DNA from: Nannochloropsis salina CCMP1776
Taxonomy: Eukaryota > Sar > Eustigmatophyceae > Eustigmatales > Monodopsidaceae
Direction of reading: 5' to 3'
DNA length: 64,000 nt
NCBI GenBank assembly: GCA_004565275.1
Contig: SDOX01000001.1
Location: 434,001 to 498,000, forward strand
Positions 1-9,418 of the stretch are shown here, one piece after another. How positions within the stretch are numbered: position 1 is the stretch's first letter; each line of letters opens with the position of its first letter. The notes beneath the pieces are model-generated. The model was not told the DNA's origin. It worked only from the letters and a program-made list of their open reading frames with translations, and did no database searches. Position numbers and translations under genes: made by a program.

Positions 1-1063
1 CGCTGAGCGCAGTCCTCGCGGACAAGCTTTGCCTCGTATCCCCCGCATTCGCCCCACTCACCGATCTTTCGGGGTAGTGCTCGCCAATCAGGTGTATGGA
101 GCGTCGCAGAAAGTCGAACGCCTCGCCCGCTGTAATACGTGACAACAATTAAGAAAATGGTACAAGGCAGAATGGACGAGATCTCCACATATGCCGAGGT
201 GGGAGGAGGCTTTATATTGCACAAGCACACACCTAGATCGCGAATGCCTACTCCCTGAACGTCGAGGATGGTGATGGTCTTAGCCGTCTCGCTTGGATGA
301 AGCTGGTTGTAGCAAAATTCTGTCTGCAGGACAGAGGAATGTACTCTGAGTCGACACGCCCACGTGCAGCCCCGCACCCCAACACCTGCCACTCACCATC
401 CAAATGTAATGCCACACCAACTCCTCTACCCCGCAACCTGCGGCGCGCATGCGCCGTTGGTCCTGAGGATAAAAAGACAACAATCTTCAACACTGATGTC
501 TGTCCGTACATAGAAGAATGGTAATCCGTATGTAATAATTTCTCTCACTAACTCACCACCTGCCCAGATCGCTCGTAGTACACGGGCTGTCCCGTGCGCC
601 CTTGACAACAGTACCAGTGAGGGTAGGCATCTTTTATCAAATCAAAAAATTTATGGGGCTTTTCCAAAATTTCGTCAGTACCAAATTCCTTACGCCACTG
701 CAACGTAATGCGCCAGCGGCGCTTGGCTTCCTCCATGTCTCCGAGACAGCCATCAATAAATCGCTGGTTTGGCTTATCGGGATCTGGGGTTTCTACTTTT
801 TTCGCCAAGTTGGAGCTTGGTGCTACGTGATCGTTGGTCCCAGACACCTTGCCGCTGCTACGATCAAGAGCTGCTGCTAACTCTGATTGAACAGACGAGG
901 GCGTGGCGCCTGTTACGGGCGCTTGATGTGTCAAGTCATGAATCACTTTGCTGGATTGTGGGTTCGGAAAAGCACTAATGACTTCAGCACTCGATCCAGG
1001 TGCATCCCTTAAAGCCGACGGCACAATGCTTTGAGTTCCCGTACCTTCTACGGTAGCAGGCAT
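1..1063 (-). CDS. Sec14-like (CRAL-TRIO) phospholipid-transfer protein, 5' part
   Basis: The gene runs off the left edge. Exons read 1063-557, 462-397, 323-233 and 129-62, all joined in frame by GT-AG introns of 73-103 bases; the next exon is outside the window. The first ~95 residues are Ser/Ala-rich and poorly conserved. They are followed by a CRAL-TRIO N-terminal helix region (AKRRWRITLQWRKEFGTDEI), the YPHWYCCQG..GQPVYYERSGQ strand, the HYIWMTEF helix and the core strand TITILDVQGVGIRDL, then FDFLRRSIHLIGEHYPE. This order is typical of Sec14 domains, which move phosphatidylinositol/phosphatidylcholine between membranes or present them to kinases in the cytosol. The start is the first ATG after the divergent promoter. 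The family is clear; the ligand cannot be told. Confidence 0.88.
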
Positions 1064-1521
1064 TCTCGTATCTCAGCCTGTGACCATGTTTGTAAATACA
1101 TGGGATCAGCAAGTGAATCTTCATTGCACAAAAAGGACGATGCACGTGGGATGCCAAAAAACAAAATTATTCGTTGAGGGATCCAAGTATGATCAGTAAG
1201 CACGGTTGACAGTCGTGCGCAGGGTGGTCCGGCCGTCCAGCGTCGGGAGGGTGGTCTGCACAGGTCCTATTTAAGCATCGTGACTCGACCGAGGCCCGGA
1301 GACTCTGGGGCGGTTGGGGCGAGCGCATTTTGGCGCGAAAGCCGGACAGACCCCGCGCCGTCCACGGTCATCTGCGGTCACGGTCACGCAAAGTAGGACA
1401 GCACCCACCGACCATGCTAACAACATGCTCTCCTACACAGGGTTGATTTTTTTCTGCACATAGCGGACGCACTTGTTAAGTAGGAGGCTTAAACCGCTTG
1501 GTGGGCGGCCCCTCCTCCCGC
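1064..1521. promoter_or_regulatory. Head-to-head spacer, probable bidirectional promoter
   Basis: This 458-base spacer lies between two divergent start codons. A TATA-like CTATTTAAG sits near 1267, about 250 bases before the rightward ATG, and the stretch 1290-1400 is GC-rich. No gene is visible. The promoter role is inferred from position. Confidence 0.4.
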
Positions 1522-4500
1522 ATGATGAAGGGTGCTACCCTCGGCTACACCAGCCACAGCAGAAAAAGCGGGGATGGAAGCGGCAAGACCAGTACTAAAT
1601 TGATGAAAGAGACTGGCAGCCGGGTTGCTGATGGAGAAGAAGCTGCCGATGTGACCAGTACGCGAGAGAAAGTTGTCCAGGAGGCAAGAAAGCGTGGAAC
1701 ACCCAAGGACGTGGAAAGTGTGGCAATAGAGCTGCTAGCTCGAGAGCAACATGAGGCCTGCTGGTTACGGCAAGAGAAAGCCTCTTTACTAGCACAATTA
1801 GAGCGGGCTCGACGGGAAGCTGGGCATTTACAGAGCCAGCTGTCTGGGTCGATGCAGGAGTCTCAATCGAAAAAGCTGTTGGATTCGCGACTACTATCTA
1901 GGCGGCTGTCTTTGCGAGATACTGACGAGGCGAAATCTGTCGTTGATCTGATTCGTGCTATACATTCTTATGGAGCAGAGAGTGCAGCTGGTGGTTTGCC
2001 TCCGGCTGAAGGAAGCACCGTGGCTCTGGATCAGGTCCAGGCAAGAGAGGGGAGGCGGAACCTGAACCAGGCTCTTCGATGCTTAGTGATGGATAATTTT
2101 TGCCACGTGAACACTTGCATCGCTGAGGTAGTTAAATTCACAGATAGACAATACCAGCGAGAATCTGCTTTGCTTGATCAGGACGCGGGTCTAGAGCCGC
2201 TGAATATGCAAATGGTGTTCGTCGAGGGCGAGAGTCTTATCTTCCGCGTCTTGGGGATGCGGCTGCAGCCTCGGGACGTGTACTCGCTGTGTTCGCTGGA
2301 AGAGGATCTCCCGGATGCCGGCTGGGGCTTAAAAACGCTCTTGGCCGTCTCAGATATCCCTGTGATAATATCGACGCCCTTCCAGCTGCGACTGGACTCG
2401 GCGGAGCGGGGACCTCGAGGTGTCCTCTGCCCCGAGTGGGTGGCTTCCCTCGACGCCGAAACCCCGCAGGGAGAGGCGATTATCCCTCCTTCCTACAGGG
2501 CTCGGATCAAAGACAACTGTACATTTATCTACGCGCCATTGCGGGAGTCGGCGAAAGAGCTGCTGCGGTCTGCGGACATGGAGCCTTTCGAGGGACTGGC
2601 GTTGGCGTTTCTGGAGCGTGCCCGCAAGTTGGACATGATGCTTGTCTCTTATGAGGGCCCCGCGGAGGTCAAGGTCGTCCGCAGCATTCAACACGAAGTA
2701 GAGCTGCGCCCGGCCTGCGTGCCTGAGGAGGGGAAGGCGACGGGAGCGACCCGCTTGGCCGCGTTGAAGTCCTCAGTGCGCCTCGTGGCTCATCGCGTCG
2801 CCGATTGCGTGGTGCGTTGCAGTAAGTCCACGCGCATCCCTGATCGCAACCACCAGGAGGATGGACAATCAGGCACTAGCTTGTACAGGTTACATGAGTT
2901 TCAAATCGCATTGGAGAGCAGTGAGGGCCGCGGCACGCCGGCGAGAACGCAGATAGCTCTTGCTTTCCCGCTCGGGGCGGATGGCTTTCCCATAACAGAA
3001 GATATACGACGGAGAAAGCACCACGGCAACGCTCACACTGAGTTTATCTACTGCCAGATGCCGGTCCCTTGTGCTGGAAAGCTCCCCTTCGCCCTGCAGG
3101 CCGACTTCGACATAACCAGCGACACGCTTGGCCTGCACCCCACCTCCTCCTGGAACCGTTGGCTGCTCTCCTGCTCAGTCCACCTCTTCGTCATTGCCGC
3201 CATAGCGGACCCGACACTCTGCGAGGCTGTTGACCGCTACACTCCCCGAAGCGAGGAGATGCCCAAAGGCGGTCTGTGGAGTGGCTTGTGGGAGTTGTTG
3301 GATCGCTTGCTCCAAAGCCACGTGAGGGTCCGAACAGAGAGTGGGTTGATGGTTTCCCGCGCACAGGCTGTTTTGCGTCCTCCTTCCCTCAGCTCCGCCT
3401 TCATTTCGGATGCGTTGTTGCAGGAAGTCACTGGCGGTCGAAAGCACTTCATGGACGCGGCGACGTTGGATGCCTCCACGGTGGAGGGCGATGCCCAAGG
3501 CGAGGGACGCGTCTGTGACCTGGATATTGTGTTGGAGTGTGTCGCAAGGCTGGTGGCAAAGTCCCAGTGGGGTAAAGACGCTTCAATCCTGCAACAGCTC
3601 TGGCTCTTCGTGGCGGAACAAATGGCTGAAGACAAGAAGGACGTCACTCCCACCTCGAGGAAGCTCCTGCGCACCTTGCCGCTCTACCCCGTGCGAGGAA
3701 GGGGTAGCTTGAGGGCGTTTGAAGGAGAGACACCGCTTTTTTTTGGTTTGGACCGCAAAGTGAGAGTTGCTCTTGATATTTGCGGCCCACATTTCCGGGC
3801 AGAGGTCGCGCCCGAGCTGGATTTCGATTGTCTTCGTGGCAGTCGAGGTGCAGAGTATACAGATTTGCTGAAACATGCAATTCAAGCGATGGGAGTCAAG
3901 GAAGCGAAAATTGAGGATTTGCGGTCGGTACTGCGGACATTGCTGACGCAAAAGCAAGTCTTGCACCCCCCTTCAGCCCCTAATGAGATATCGAATCAAG
4001 GGCCCATTTCCATGGTAAACTCGGACATGTTTTGGGCGTTGCGGTCTCTGGTTGTCGAGGGCATGGGCTATGCCTCGTTGCAAGAATTTGTCGGGGAGAA
4101 GTTGCTCTCCGTACCTGTGCTCCGCCTACAATCAGATGGAGCATTGGGGCGTCGCACTACTGATTTCAACGTAGCTGACGCCAGTATCGGGCGCTTCGTC
4201 ATCCCTTGCTTCCTGGGGGTAAACCTGACGCGCACTCCTGAGGACGGTGTTGCTCTTCTCAAGACGGGGGCGTCGTGGCCTCAAGATCTAGACAATCATC
4301 ATGTTGGAGACCTGCTTTCAGCACCTACAAGTGCGACAAAGTCGTGGGGGATGATGCTACAATGGGAGGACTGCGTGAGAAGAGAGCTGAAAGTCGATGG
4401 AGGAACGAATCGTCGCTGGCAAGGATTTTTTCAAAACATCATCTCCCCACAAACGCTTGTAGACGAAGCAATGAAGGGCCTCGTCAGCCCTACTACTACT

Positions 4501-7344
4501 CTTGCTGATCGACAAGCCTTTTCTGGGCTCTTGCAGCTCTATAAAGAGCGATATCCTCTCGTCTTTCAGGAGGTGCGGGCTGCTCATAGAGTCTCGTCTG
4601 CCCGGTTTCTGGAGATTTTGCAGGATCCCCTTTTCAGTCAAAATGCACGGAAGTTCCTCAAACTGTCCCAAGGGATTCTTGATGCATGCTTGGAGCTTGT
4701 TGTCGACGCTAAGTACGATGTGTCAACACACTTTCGAAAAGAGCTGATGGCGCTATTACCAATGCCTGAGACAGAGGAGTGTCCTGAGATTTGCCAACTT
4801 CAGGACTTGGTTTACTACAACAAGGTAGATTTCGATTCCCCACACACAGTGGCCCTGGTGATGCACGTACTGACTCGGCAGCTAGTGCAACATGGGCATC
4901 TCGTTGATTTCGAACCGCAAGACTTTCCTTCTTCTGCGACACGTGAGACACTTAAAGTCTCTCCATCTGGGCAGGCGCTAAAAATCACAAAAAAAGGCTC
5001 CGAGAAATGGGCTTTCCTCCTCAAAGCGCTCTTTTGGAAAGCCTTAGAAAATATGACTCGATCGTATCATCAGGTTGGTTCTAGTGGGGACACCAAGCAA
5101 TCTGGGAGGAATGTCGTGAGCAAAGAGGGCGAGCTGGTGCTGCTCGAGGATTACTGCCGACACTATGGCGTCTGGGCTGCATCACTAGGTGCCCTGTGCA
5201 GCGGAGCGCCGGCATGCTACCCACTCAGGTACGCCGTGTGGACCCTGGAGGACCCAATATCTAGCTTGGTGGTCGAAAGTGCGCATGCCAAGAATGTGTC
5301 GGTAACGGTGATAGCGCTGGATAAGGAAATCGGTGACTCGCTGGGTCCAGATCAAGATGGCTCAAGTGATGTAGTGCATCGACTCTTCGTCGATACGCTG
5401 GATGTCTCTGAAGGACGACTCCGCGAAAGATACTTGCTTATGCTGCAAGAGGCTCTGGAACGTTGGTCGCACGCTGCAGGGCCAATGCCACGAGACGTAG
5501 AGGCATTGTATAGGGCCCTGGCGGGTGCCGCAGGACTTGCTCACTCGAGCTCCGCGAGTCAAGTAGATCCAGACGGCACACCTGAGACGCGAATCCGCAC
5601 CAAGAATGCAGCAGCTTGTTTCGAGTTTTCAACCATACCAGTTCTGGACATGAATTTTAAAGTAACATCGCTAACCGTATTAAGCGCCGGCGCCGCTGCT
5701 GTAGCTGCTGCCTCGGAAGATTTCCTCAGCGGGCGAGTGCTGCACATGCGCCCTAACGGTGGTGGTACCAGCAATCTCTGTGTTTTGGGAAACGGCAACA
5801 TCGCGAAAGCAGGGCCACAGCCCTTGGTCGGTGTGGCAGCCTCCGGAGACAGCGATGATAGCGCGCTCGACTGGTTTTATCGGGATTTTTTCCCGTCGCG
5901 TTGCCTGCATCCAGCAATCTTCTCGCTTCTTAAGCAGCTCGATCCAGTGCTCCTCCCACGGCTTGCGATCGCCAAACCCCGACCATCCTTCTTAGAATCC
6001 TATGGCGACACTACCAGCACCATGGTGAGCGTGCTGCGAGCCATGAAATTGGATGTCGTGAATGCGGCGCGCCTCCTTTGCGAAGTTTATGCCGGTTCTT
6101 CACTTCCTCACACCGAGCTTGCTAGGTACTGGGCCAATGCGATCGAGCTTCGTGATCTTGTACTCGCCGAGCTTTGGAAGGCTGAAGGTCAGGATCGCAA
6201 CGAGGAGTTGATAGAGACTGTGCGAACCAGCTTACGATTACCATTGTGCGCCAAGACACAGACACCTGGTCATGGCGCCGGGGGAAGTCGGGACAGAAGA
6301 GCTCCTGTGCCAATGGCAAATGCCCTTCAGCGCGCAGAAAAACAAGATCCCATTTACTTGGGGTCGCTGTTAGGCATTGATCTTGAAGTAAGCGACAAGC
6401 ACCATGAGCAGATCTCCGGGATGGTTAAACACCCAGGCACGACACGAGACTCCTCCTGGCACCGCGCGAGCCGTGCCGAGGACGGCTTTACAAAAGTGGA
6501 AGAAAGCTGCTATTGGGAGCGCTTCTTATTAGCATTGGGAGTGGTACCGCTTACTGAGGCTCAGCTTCCTCTTATTCCAACACAAGTCTTGAATAAAGTG
6601 TTTTTGGCGCTTGCGAAGTTCAACGGGTTGCTGAACAGTACGGAGCCCACTGTCGCCTCTAAGTACAATATTTGGCACACTTACCACGTTCTGTACCGTA
6701 CGGTCGATGGAAACATGTACCTAACTCGTTACAAAGGCCTTCGTTCCGCGACTGCTCCCGGCACCGAGAATTGCGGGGGACAGAGCTTTCACCATACGGC
6801 GCTTACCGGCTCGGGCACTGTCACCACCTCAGGGCACAAGCAACAGCAACACCCACAACAAGTTAATGAAGAACCACAGTCGCAGTCGCAGTCGCAGTCG
6901 CAGCAGCAGCAGCAGCAACAACAAACAACTGCGACCTCTCAAGCAGCCACAAATGGAACATTTTCCTACTATGGAACTAGTGCGTTGCCATCGGTCAGCC
7001 CATATCTTCCGACATCATCGTACCCTTTCTCAGTCGCATCGTCGTCGTATGGGACCGGGACTGCTCCTCGCCCGCCGCCGGTAGAGCTACACACTGGTTT
7101 CGCTCCGCCTCCGGTCAAAAGGCAGCGCTCTCCAGCCTGCTCATCGCCGGTGGCCTTCGCAGGATTGGAGAATAATACAGAGGAAAGTACCATGAAGGCA
7201 CGCGCCAACCCAACACAACAGCAAAACACAGATTGCGAGCATAAGGCCAAAACCCCTCGTTTGGTGCCTCCAGTGCCCCCCCTCGCTCCATCACCGGTCC
7301 AACAGGAGGAGGGAGAGGTCGAGGAGGGTGAGATCGAAGACTGA
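1522..7344 (+). CDS. NO VEIN/sacsin-like HSP90-type ATPase-domain protein (1940 aa)
   Basis: A single uninterrupted frame. The frame is open slightly upstream, but the first ATG is at 1522. A short coiled coil (about residues 70-105) precedes a GHKL/HSP90-like ATPase region. GWGLKTLLAVSD near residue 266 matches the G-(I/L)K(S/T)V..VSD segment of plant NO VEIN and sacsin proteins, and the following PVIISTPFQLRLD keeps the P.I.S..F.(F/L)D pattern. LPFALQADFDITSD..WNRWL near residue 520 matches the family's FxLQADF...WN block, and LLRTLPLYPV near 714 fits the next block. The long middle part is unrecognised. Near the C-terminus come WHTYHVLYRTVDG (about 1718), a Q tract coded by CAG/CAA repeats, and an acidic end (EEGEVEEGEIED). 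The nucleotide-binding residues look degenerate, so activity is doubtful. The plant relative acts in cell fate and auxin patterning; its role here is unknown. Confidence 0.7.
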   Translation: MMKGATLGYTSHSRKSGDGSGKTSTKLMKETGSRVADGEEAADVTSTREKVVQEARKRGTPKDVESVAIELLAREQHEACWLRQEKASLLAQLERARREAGHLQSQLSGSMQESQSKKLLDSRLLSRRLSLRDTDEAKSVVDLIRAIHSYGAESAAGGLPPAEGSTVALDQVQAREGRRNLNQALRCLVMDNFCHVNTCIAEVVKFTDRQYQRESALLDQDAGLEPLNMQMVFVEGESLIFRVLGMRLQPRDVYSLCSLEEDLPDAGWGLKTLLAVSDIPVIISTPFQLRLDSAERGPRGVLCPEWVASLDAETPQGEAIIPPSYRARIKDNCTFIYAPLRESAKELLRSADMEPFEGLALAFLERARKLDMMLVSYEGPAEVKVVRSIQHEVELRPACVPEEGKATGATRLAALKSSVRLVAHRVADCVVRCSKSTRIPDRNHQEDGQSGTSLYRLHEFQIALESSEGRGTPARTQIALAFPLGADGFPITEDIRRRKHHGNAHTEFIYCQMPVPCAGKLPFALQADFDITSDTLGLHPTSSWNRWLLSCSVHLFVIAAIADPTLCEAVDRYTPRSEEMPKGGLWSGLWELLDRLLQSHVRVRTESGLMVSRAQAVLRPPSLSSAFISDALLQEVTGGRKHFMDAATLDASTVEGDAQGEGRVCDLDIVLECVARLVAKSQWGKDASILQQLWLFVAEQMAEDKKDVTPTSRKLLRTLPLYPVRGRGSLRAFEGETPLFFGLDRKVRVALDICGPHFRAEVAPELDFDCLRGSRGAEYTDLLKHAIQAMGVKEAKIEDLRSVLRTLLTQKQVLHPPSAPNEISNQGPISMVNSDMFWALRSLVVEGMGYASLQEFVGEKLLSVPVLRLQSDGALGRRTTDFNVADASIGRFVIPCFLGVNLTRTPEDGVALLKTGASWPQDLDNHHVGDLLSAPTSATKSWGMMLQWEDCVRRELKVDGGTNRRWQGFFQNIISPQTLVDEAMKGLVSPTTTLADRQAFSGLLQLYKERYPLVFQEVRAAHRVSSARFLEILQDPLFSQNARKFLKLSQGILDACLELVVDAKYDVSTHFRKELMALLPMPETEECPEICQLQDLVYYNKVDFDSPHTVALVMHVLTRQLVQHGHLVDFEPQDFPSSATRETLKVSPSGQALKITKKGSEKWAFLLKALFWKALENMTRSYHQVGSSGDTKQSGRNVVSKEGELVLLEDYCRHYGVWAASLGALCSGAPACYPLRYAVWTLEDPISSLVVESAHAKNVSVTVIALDKEIGDSLGPDQDGSSDVVHRLFVDTLDVSEGRLRERYLLMLQEALERWSHAAGPMPRDVEALYRALAGAAGLAHSSSASQVDPDGTPETRIRTKNAAACFEFSTIPVLDMNFKVTSLTVLSAGAAAVAAASEDFLSGRVLHMRPNGGGTSNLCVLGNGNIAKAGPQPLVGVAASGDSDDSALDWFYRDFFPSRCLHPAIFSLLKQLDPVLLPRLAIAKPRPSFLESYGDTTSTMVSVLRAMKLDVVNAARLLCEVYAGSSLPHTELARYWANAIELRDLVLAELWKAEGQDRNEELIETVRTSLRLPLCAKTQTPGHGAGGSRDRRAPVPMANALQRAEKQDPIYLGSLLGIDLEVSDKHHEQISGMVKHPGTTRDSSWHRASRAEDGFTKVEESCYWERFLLALGVVPLTEAQLPLIPTQVLNKVFLALAKFNGLLNSTEPTVASKYNIWHTYHVLYRTVDGNMYLTRYKGLRSATAPGTENCGGQSFHHTALTGSGTVTTSGHKQQQHPQQVNEEPQSQSQSQSQQQQQQQQTTATSQAATNGTFSYYGTSALPSVSPYLPTSSYPFSVASSSYGTGTAPRPPPVELHTGFAPPPVKRQRSPACSSPVAFAGLENNTEESTMKARANPTQQQNTDCEHKAKTPRLVPPVPPLAPSPVQQEEGEVEEGEIED
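6877..6924 (+). repeat. CAGTCG and CAG/CAA coding microsatellite
   Basis: Four CAGTCG units (6877-6900) run into eight CAG/CAA codons (6901-6924), coding an SQ repeat followed by a Q run near the C-terminus of the NO VEIN-like protein. Repeats of this kind often vary in length between strains. Confidence 0.9.
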
Positions 7345-7574
7345 TCGCATATTATTTGCTTTCGGGTGGCTTTTAATCACGGATCGGAAGGTTTATGAAC
7401 ATAGTTTCAATCATACAAAAGAAAAGACGCGCATTCGACTGTAAATGAGCCATGAAAACAAATTAAGAACCGTTGAAAGTGTAATTTGTGCTTATTGGGT
7501 ATGAACATACTTTTCTCTAAGAGTTTCTCGACTCTTTCGCTTCTCTTCCCCTGTTGCCATCGCAAGTATTGCGC

Positions 7575-8939
7575 TCACGAGCCGGAGGTGAGAGTGAAAT
7601 GGCGTTGGATGTAAACGAGGGCCTGGTAACCGTACGAGGCAAGCCCACCGACAAGGGGCAGGCGGACCAAGTTACCATCCACGGCCCTCGTTACCGGATG
7701 CGTGAGCCCCTCAAAGACTGGTGTGCGCAGAAGGTACAAGAACCAAAGATTCTTACGCCGTCGGAGCTCGTCTTCGCACGACTGCTTGAGAGCGTTGTCG
7801 CCATTCAGGGCCCCTGTGGTGCACTGGTAGCTGACGAGATCCATCAATGCGGGGAGCAGCACGAGCAACCACTCTGGAGCAGCAGAATGAAGAGGGCCGC
7901 GTCTGAGGCTCCGGCCCGTGGGTGGAGCGACCACCGCCCGCCCTTTGACGCGCCGTCGCCGAGCAAGCGCCCACCGCAAGGATGCTAGGACCAACGGGCG
8001 CAGGATATGAAGGATCTCTCCCGCCAACAGGAGGCGTGCACGTGCTTGGGCCACTTCCGGCCTTTCTTCTCGTGTCCATTCGATTCCCACAGCCACGCCT
8101 TCACAGTCCCCCGTTGTTGGCGCGGAGGGAGACGTGCTGGCTCCTGACTTTGTTGAGGATGAGGCCCACGACGGGGAAGGCGAGGACAGAGTCCGCCTCG
8201 CGTGGCAACGTGTAAGGTCACCGACCAGATGCCTAGTAGAGCCGTAGTCGTCTTCTCCGTTGTAGCTCTCGGAGAAATAACGAAACTTTCGTCCAGTCCG
8301 TCTGCCTCGCTTCCATTCCTGTCCCTCCCGGCAGTCGGCGCGCTTGGGCCTCGCGACTTCTTCCGGAAGGACGCGCAACAACACTTCCTCATCTTCCTGG
8401 TCTTCTTCCACACCGGAAATAGCTCCTGAATATTTGACCCCCAACGAATACGTTTCCCCCGGCATGGAAGAGCTCGACTCCACAGGTCTGTGGAAAGTCG
8501 GGATGGCACGCCCTCCATCCAACAGTACGACATTTGCATTGCCCCTATGTTGCTGCTGCAAGCTCACAAGTCTTAGGCGCAATAAAACCTTCAAAGCCTC
8601 CAGCCACAGGACAACAAGATGATCCGTGCCATCTCCAAGTCGCATCGAAATCTTTTCTGCCAATACCTCCGTATGACTTATGAGCAGGAGGGTCAGTCCC
8701 AGCCGATCCTCCTCCTTGGGGAGGAGCGGGGTGTTCCTGGGCCCAAGCAAGACAAGGTCATTCACCAGCGTCATCACATTTGAGGCTGCCAAGGCCCCCT
8801 CAGACACAATTTCCCCGTTGCCATTCTCATAGAAGCGCGACGGAAGGAAAAAGGTGACGGTGCGAATCAAACCCTCCAGGGGTCGCACTAACAACGCGTG
8901 GTTTCGGACGAAGCTGATATAGGAATCTACTACCGTCAT
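7575..8939 (-). CDS. PEX16: Peroxin 16 (peroxisome membrane biogenesis)
   Basis: An intronless 454-residue protein. The N-terminal block YISFVRNHALLVRPLEGLIRT..FFLPSRF (residues about 7-37) is the signature start of Pex16, an integral peroxisomal/ER membrane protein that recruits PEX3 and membrane-protein cargo during peroxisome formation. The C-terminal conserved block (about 300-454) holds hydrophobic helices such as WLLVLLPALMDLVSY and ends with the typical KNLWFLYLLRTPVFEGLT region. A Ser/Glu/Arg-rich insert of about 130 residues in the middle (including RRTGRKFRYFSE) makes it longer than the human protein (about 336). The start is the first ATG of the open frame. It is convergent with the NO VEIN-like gene (230-base gap) and divergent from ASCC2. 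Confidence 0.9.
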   Translation of the reverse strand: MTVVDSYISFVRNHALLVRPLEGLIRTVTFFLPSRFYENGNGEIVSEGALAASNVMTLVNDLVLLGPRNTPLLPKEEDRLGLTLLLISHTEVLAEKISMRLGDGTDHLVVLWLEALKVLLRLRLVSLQQQHRGNANVVLLDGGRAIPTFHRPVESSSSMPGETYSLGVKYSGAISGVEEDQEDEEVLLRVLPEEVARPKRADCREGQEWKRGRRTGRKFRYFSESYNGEDDYGSTRHLVGDLTRCHARRTLSSPSPSWASSSTKSGASTSPSAPTTGDCEGVAVGIEWTREERPEVAQARARLLLAGEILHILRPLVLASLRWALARRRRVKGRAVVAPPTGRSLRRGPLHSAAPEWLLVLLPALMDLVSYQCTTGALNGDNALKQSCEDELRRRKNLWFLYLLRTPVFEGLTHPVTRAVDGNLVRLPLVGGLASYGYQALVYIQRHFTLTSGS

Positions 8940-9418
8940 GACCCACCGAAAGTGCCAGGCAAAATGTTGCGTGAGTCGGTCACGCGCCCTTGTTGCCCAC
9001 AGACACGGGGTCTCTTCCTGCTCCTTTTGACGTACAGTATTAAGTAGAGTCAGTACTGTGAGATGTTGCTTGATGAAAGGTCGTGCGCACTCGAAGGCGC
9101 CAATGAGGTATGCCGTTGAATCGATTGCTCGATATGGCGTGCAATAGCCTTACAAGACCGCACGCCTTGTGGCATTTGTCTTCCAGAGGGGGGGAGGTCG
9201 GGAAGGGGCGAGGGCAGAAGGAGAGCGATTCGTGTGCCCACAGCGCGGCATGAAAACAAAAAGTTCACACCCCCACATGAACGCTATTTTCCGTCTTACT
9301 GCATAGGTTTCACGATATTCAGTATTGGCGACGGGAGGGGCCTGACATGACCCTCCTGCGCTCCTGATGGCCGGGTGTGGGATAGAGAAGTATCAAGCCA
9401 CTAGCAGGAAGGGGCACG
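8940..9418. promoter_or_regulatory. Head-to-head spacer between PEX16 and ASCC2
   Basis: A 479-base divergent spacer without a supported gene; presumed shared promoter. I see no clear TATA box. A short minus-strand frame here has no recognisable protein features. Confidence 0.35.
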
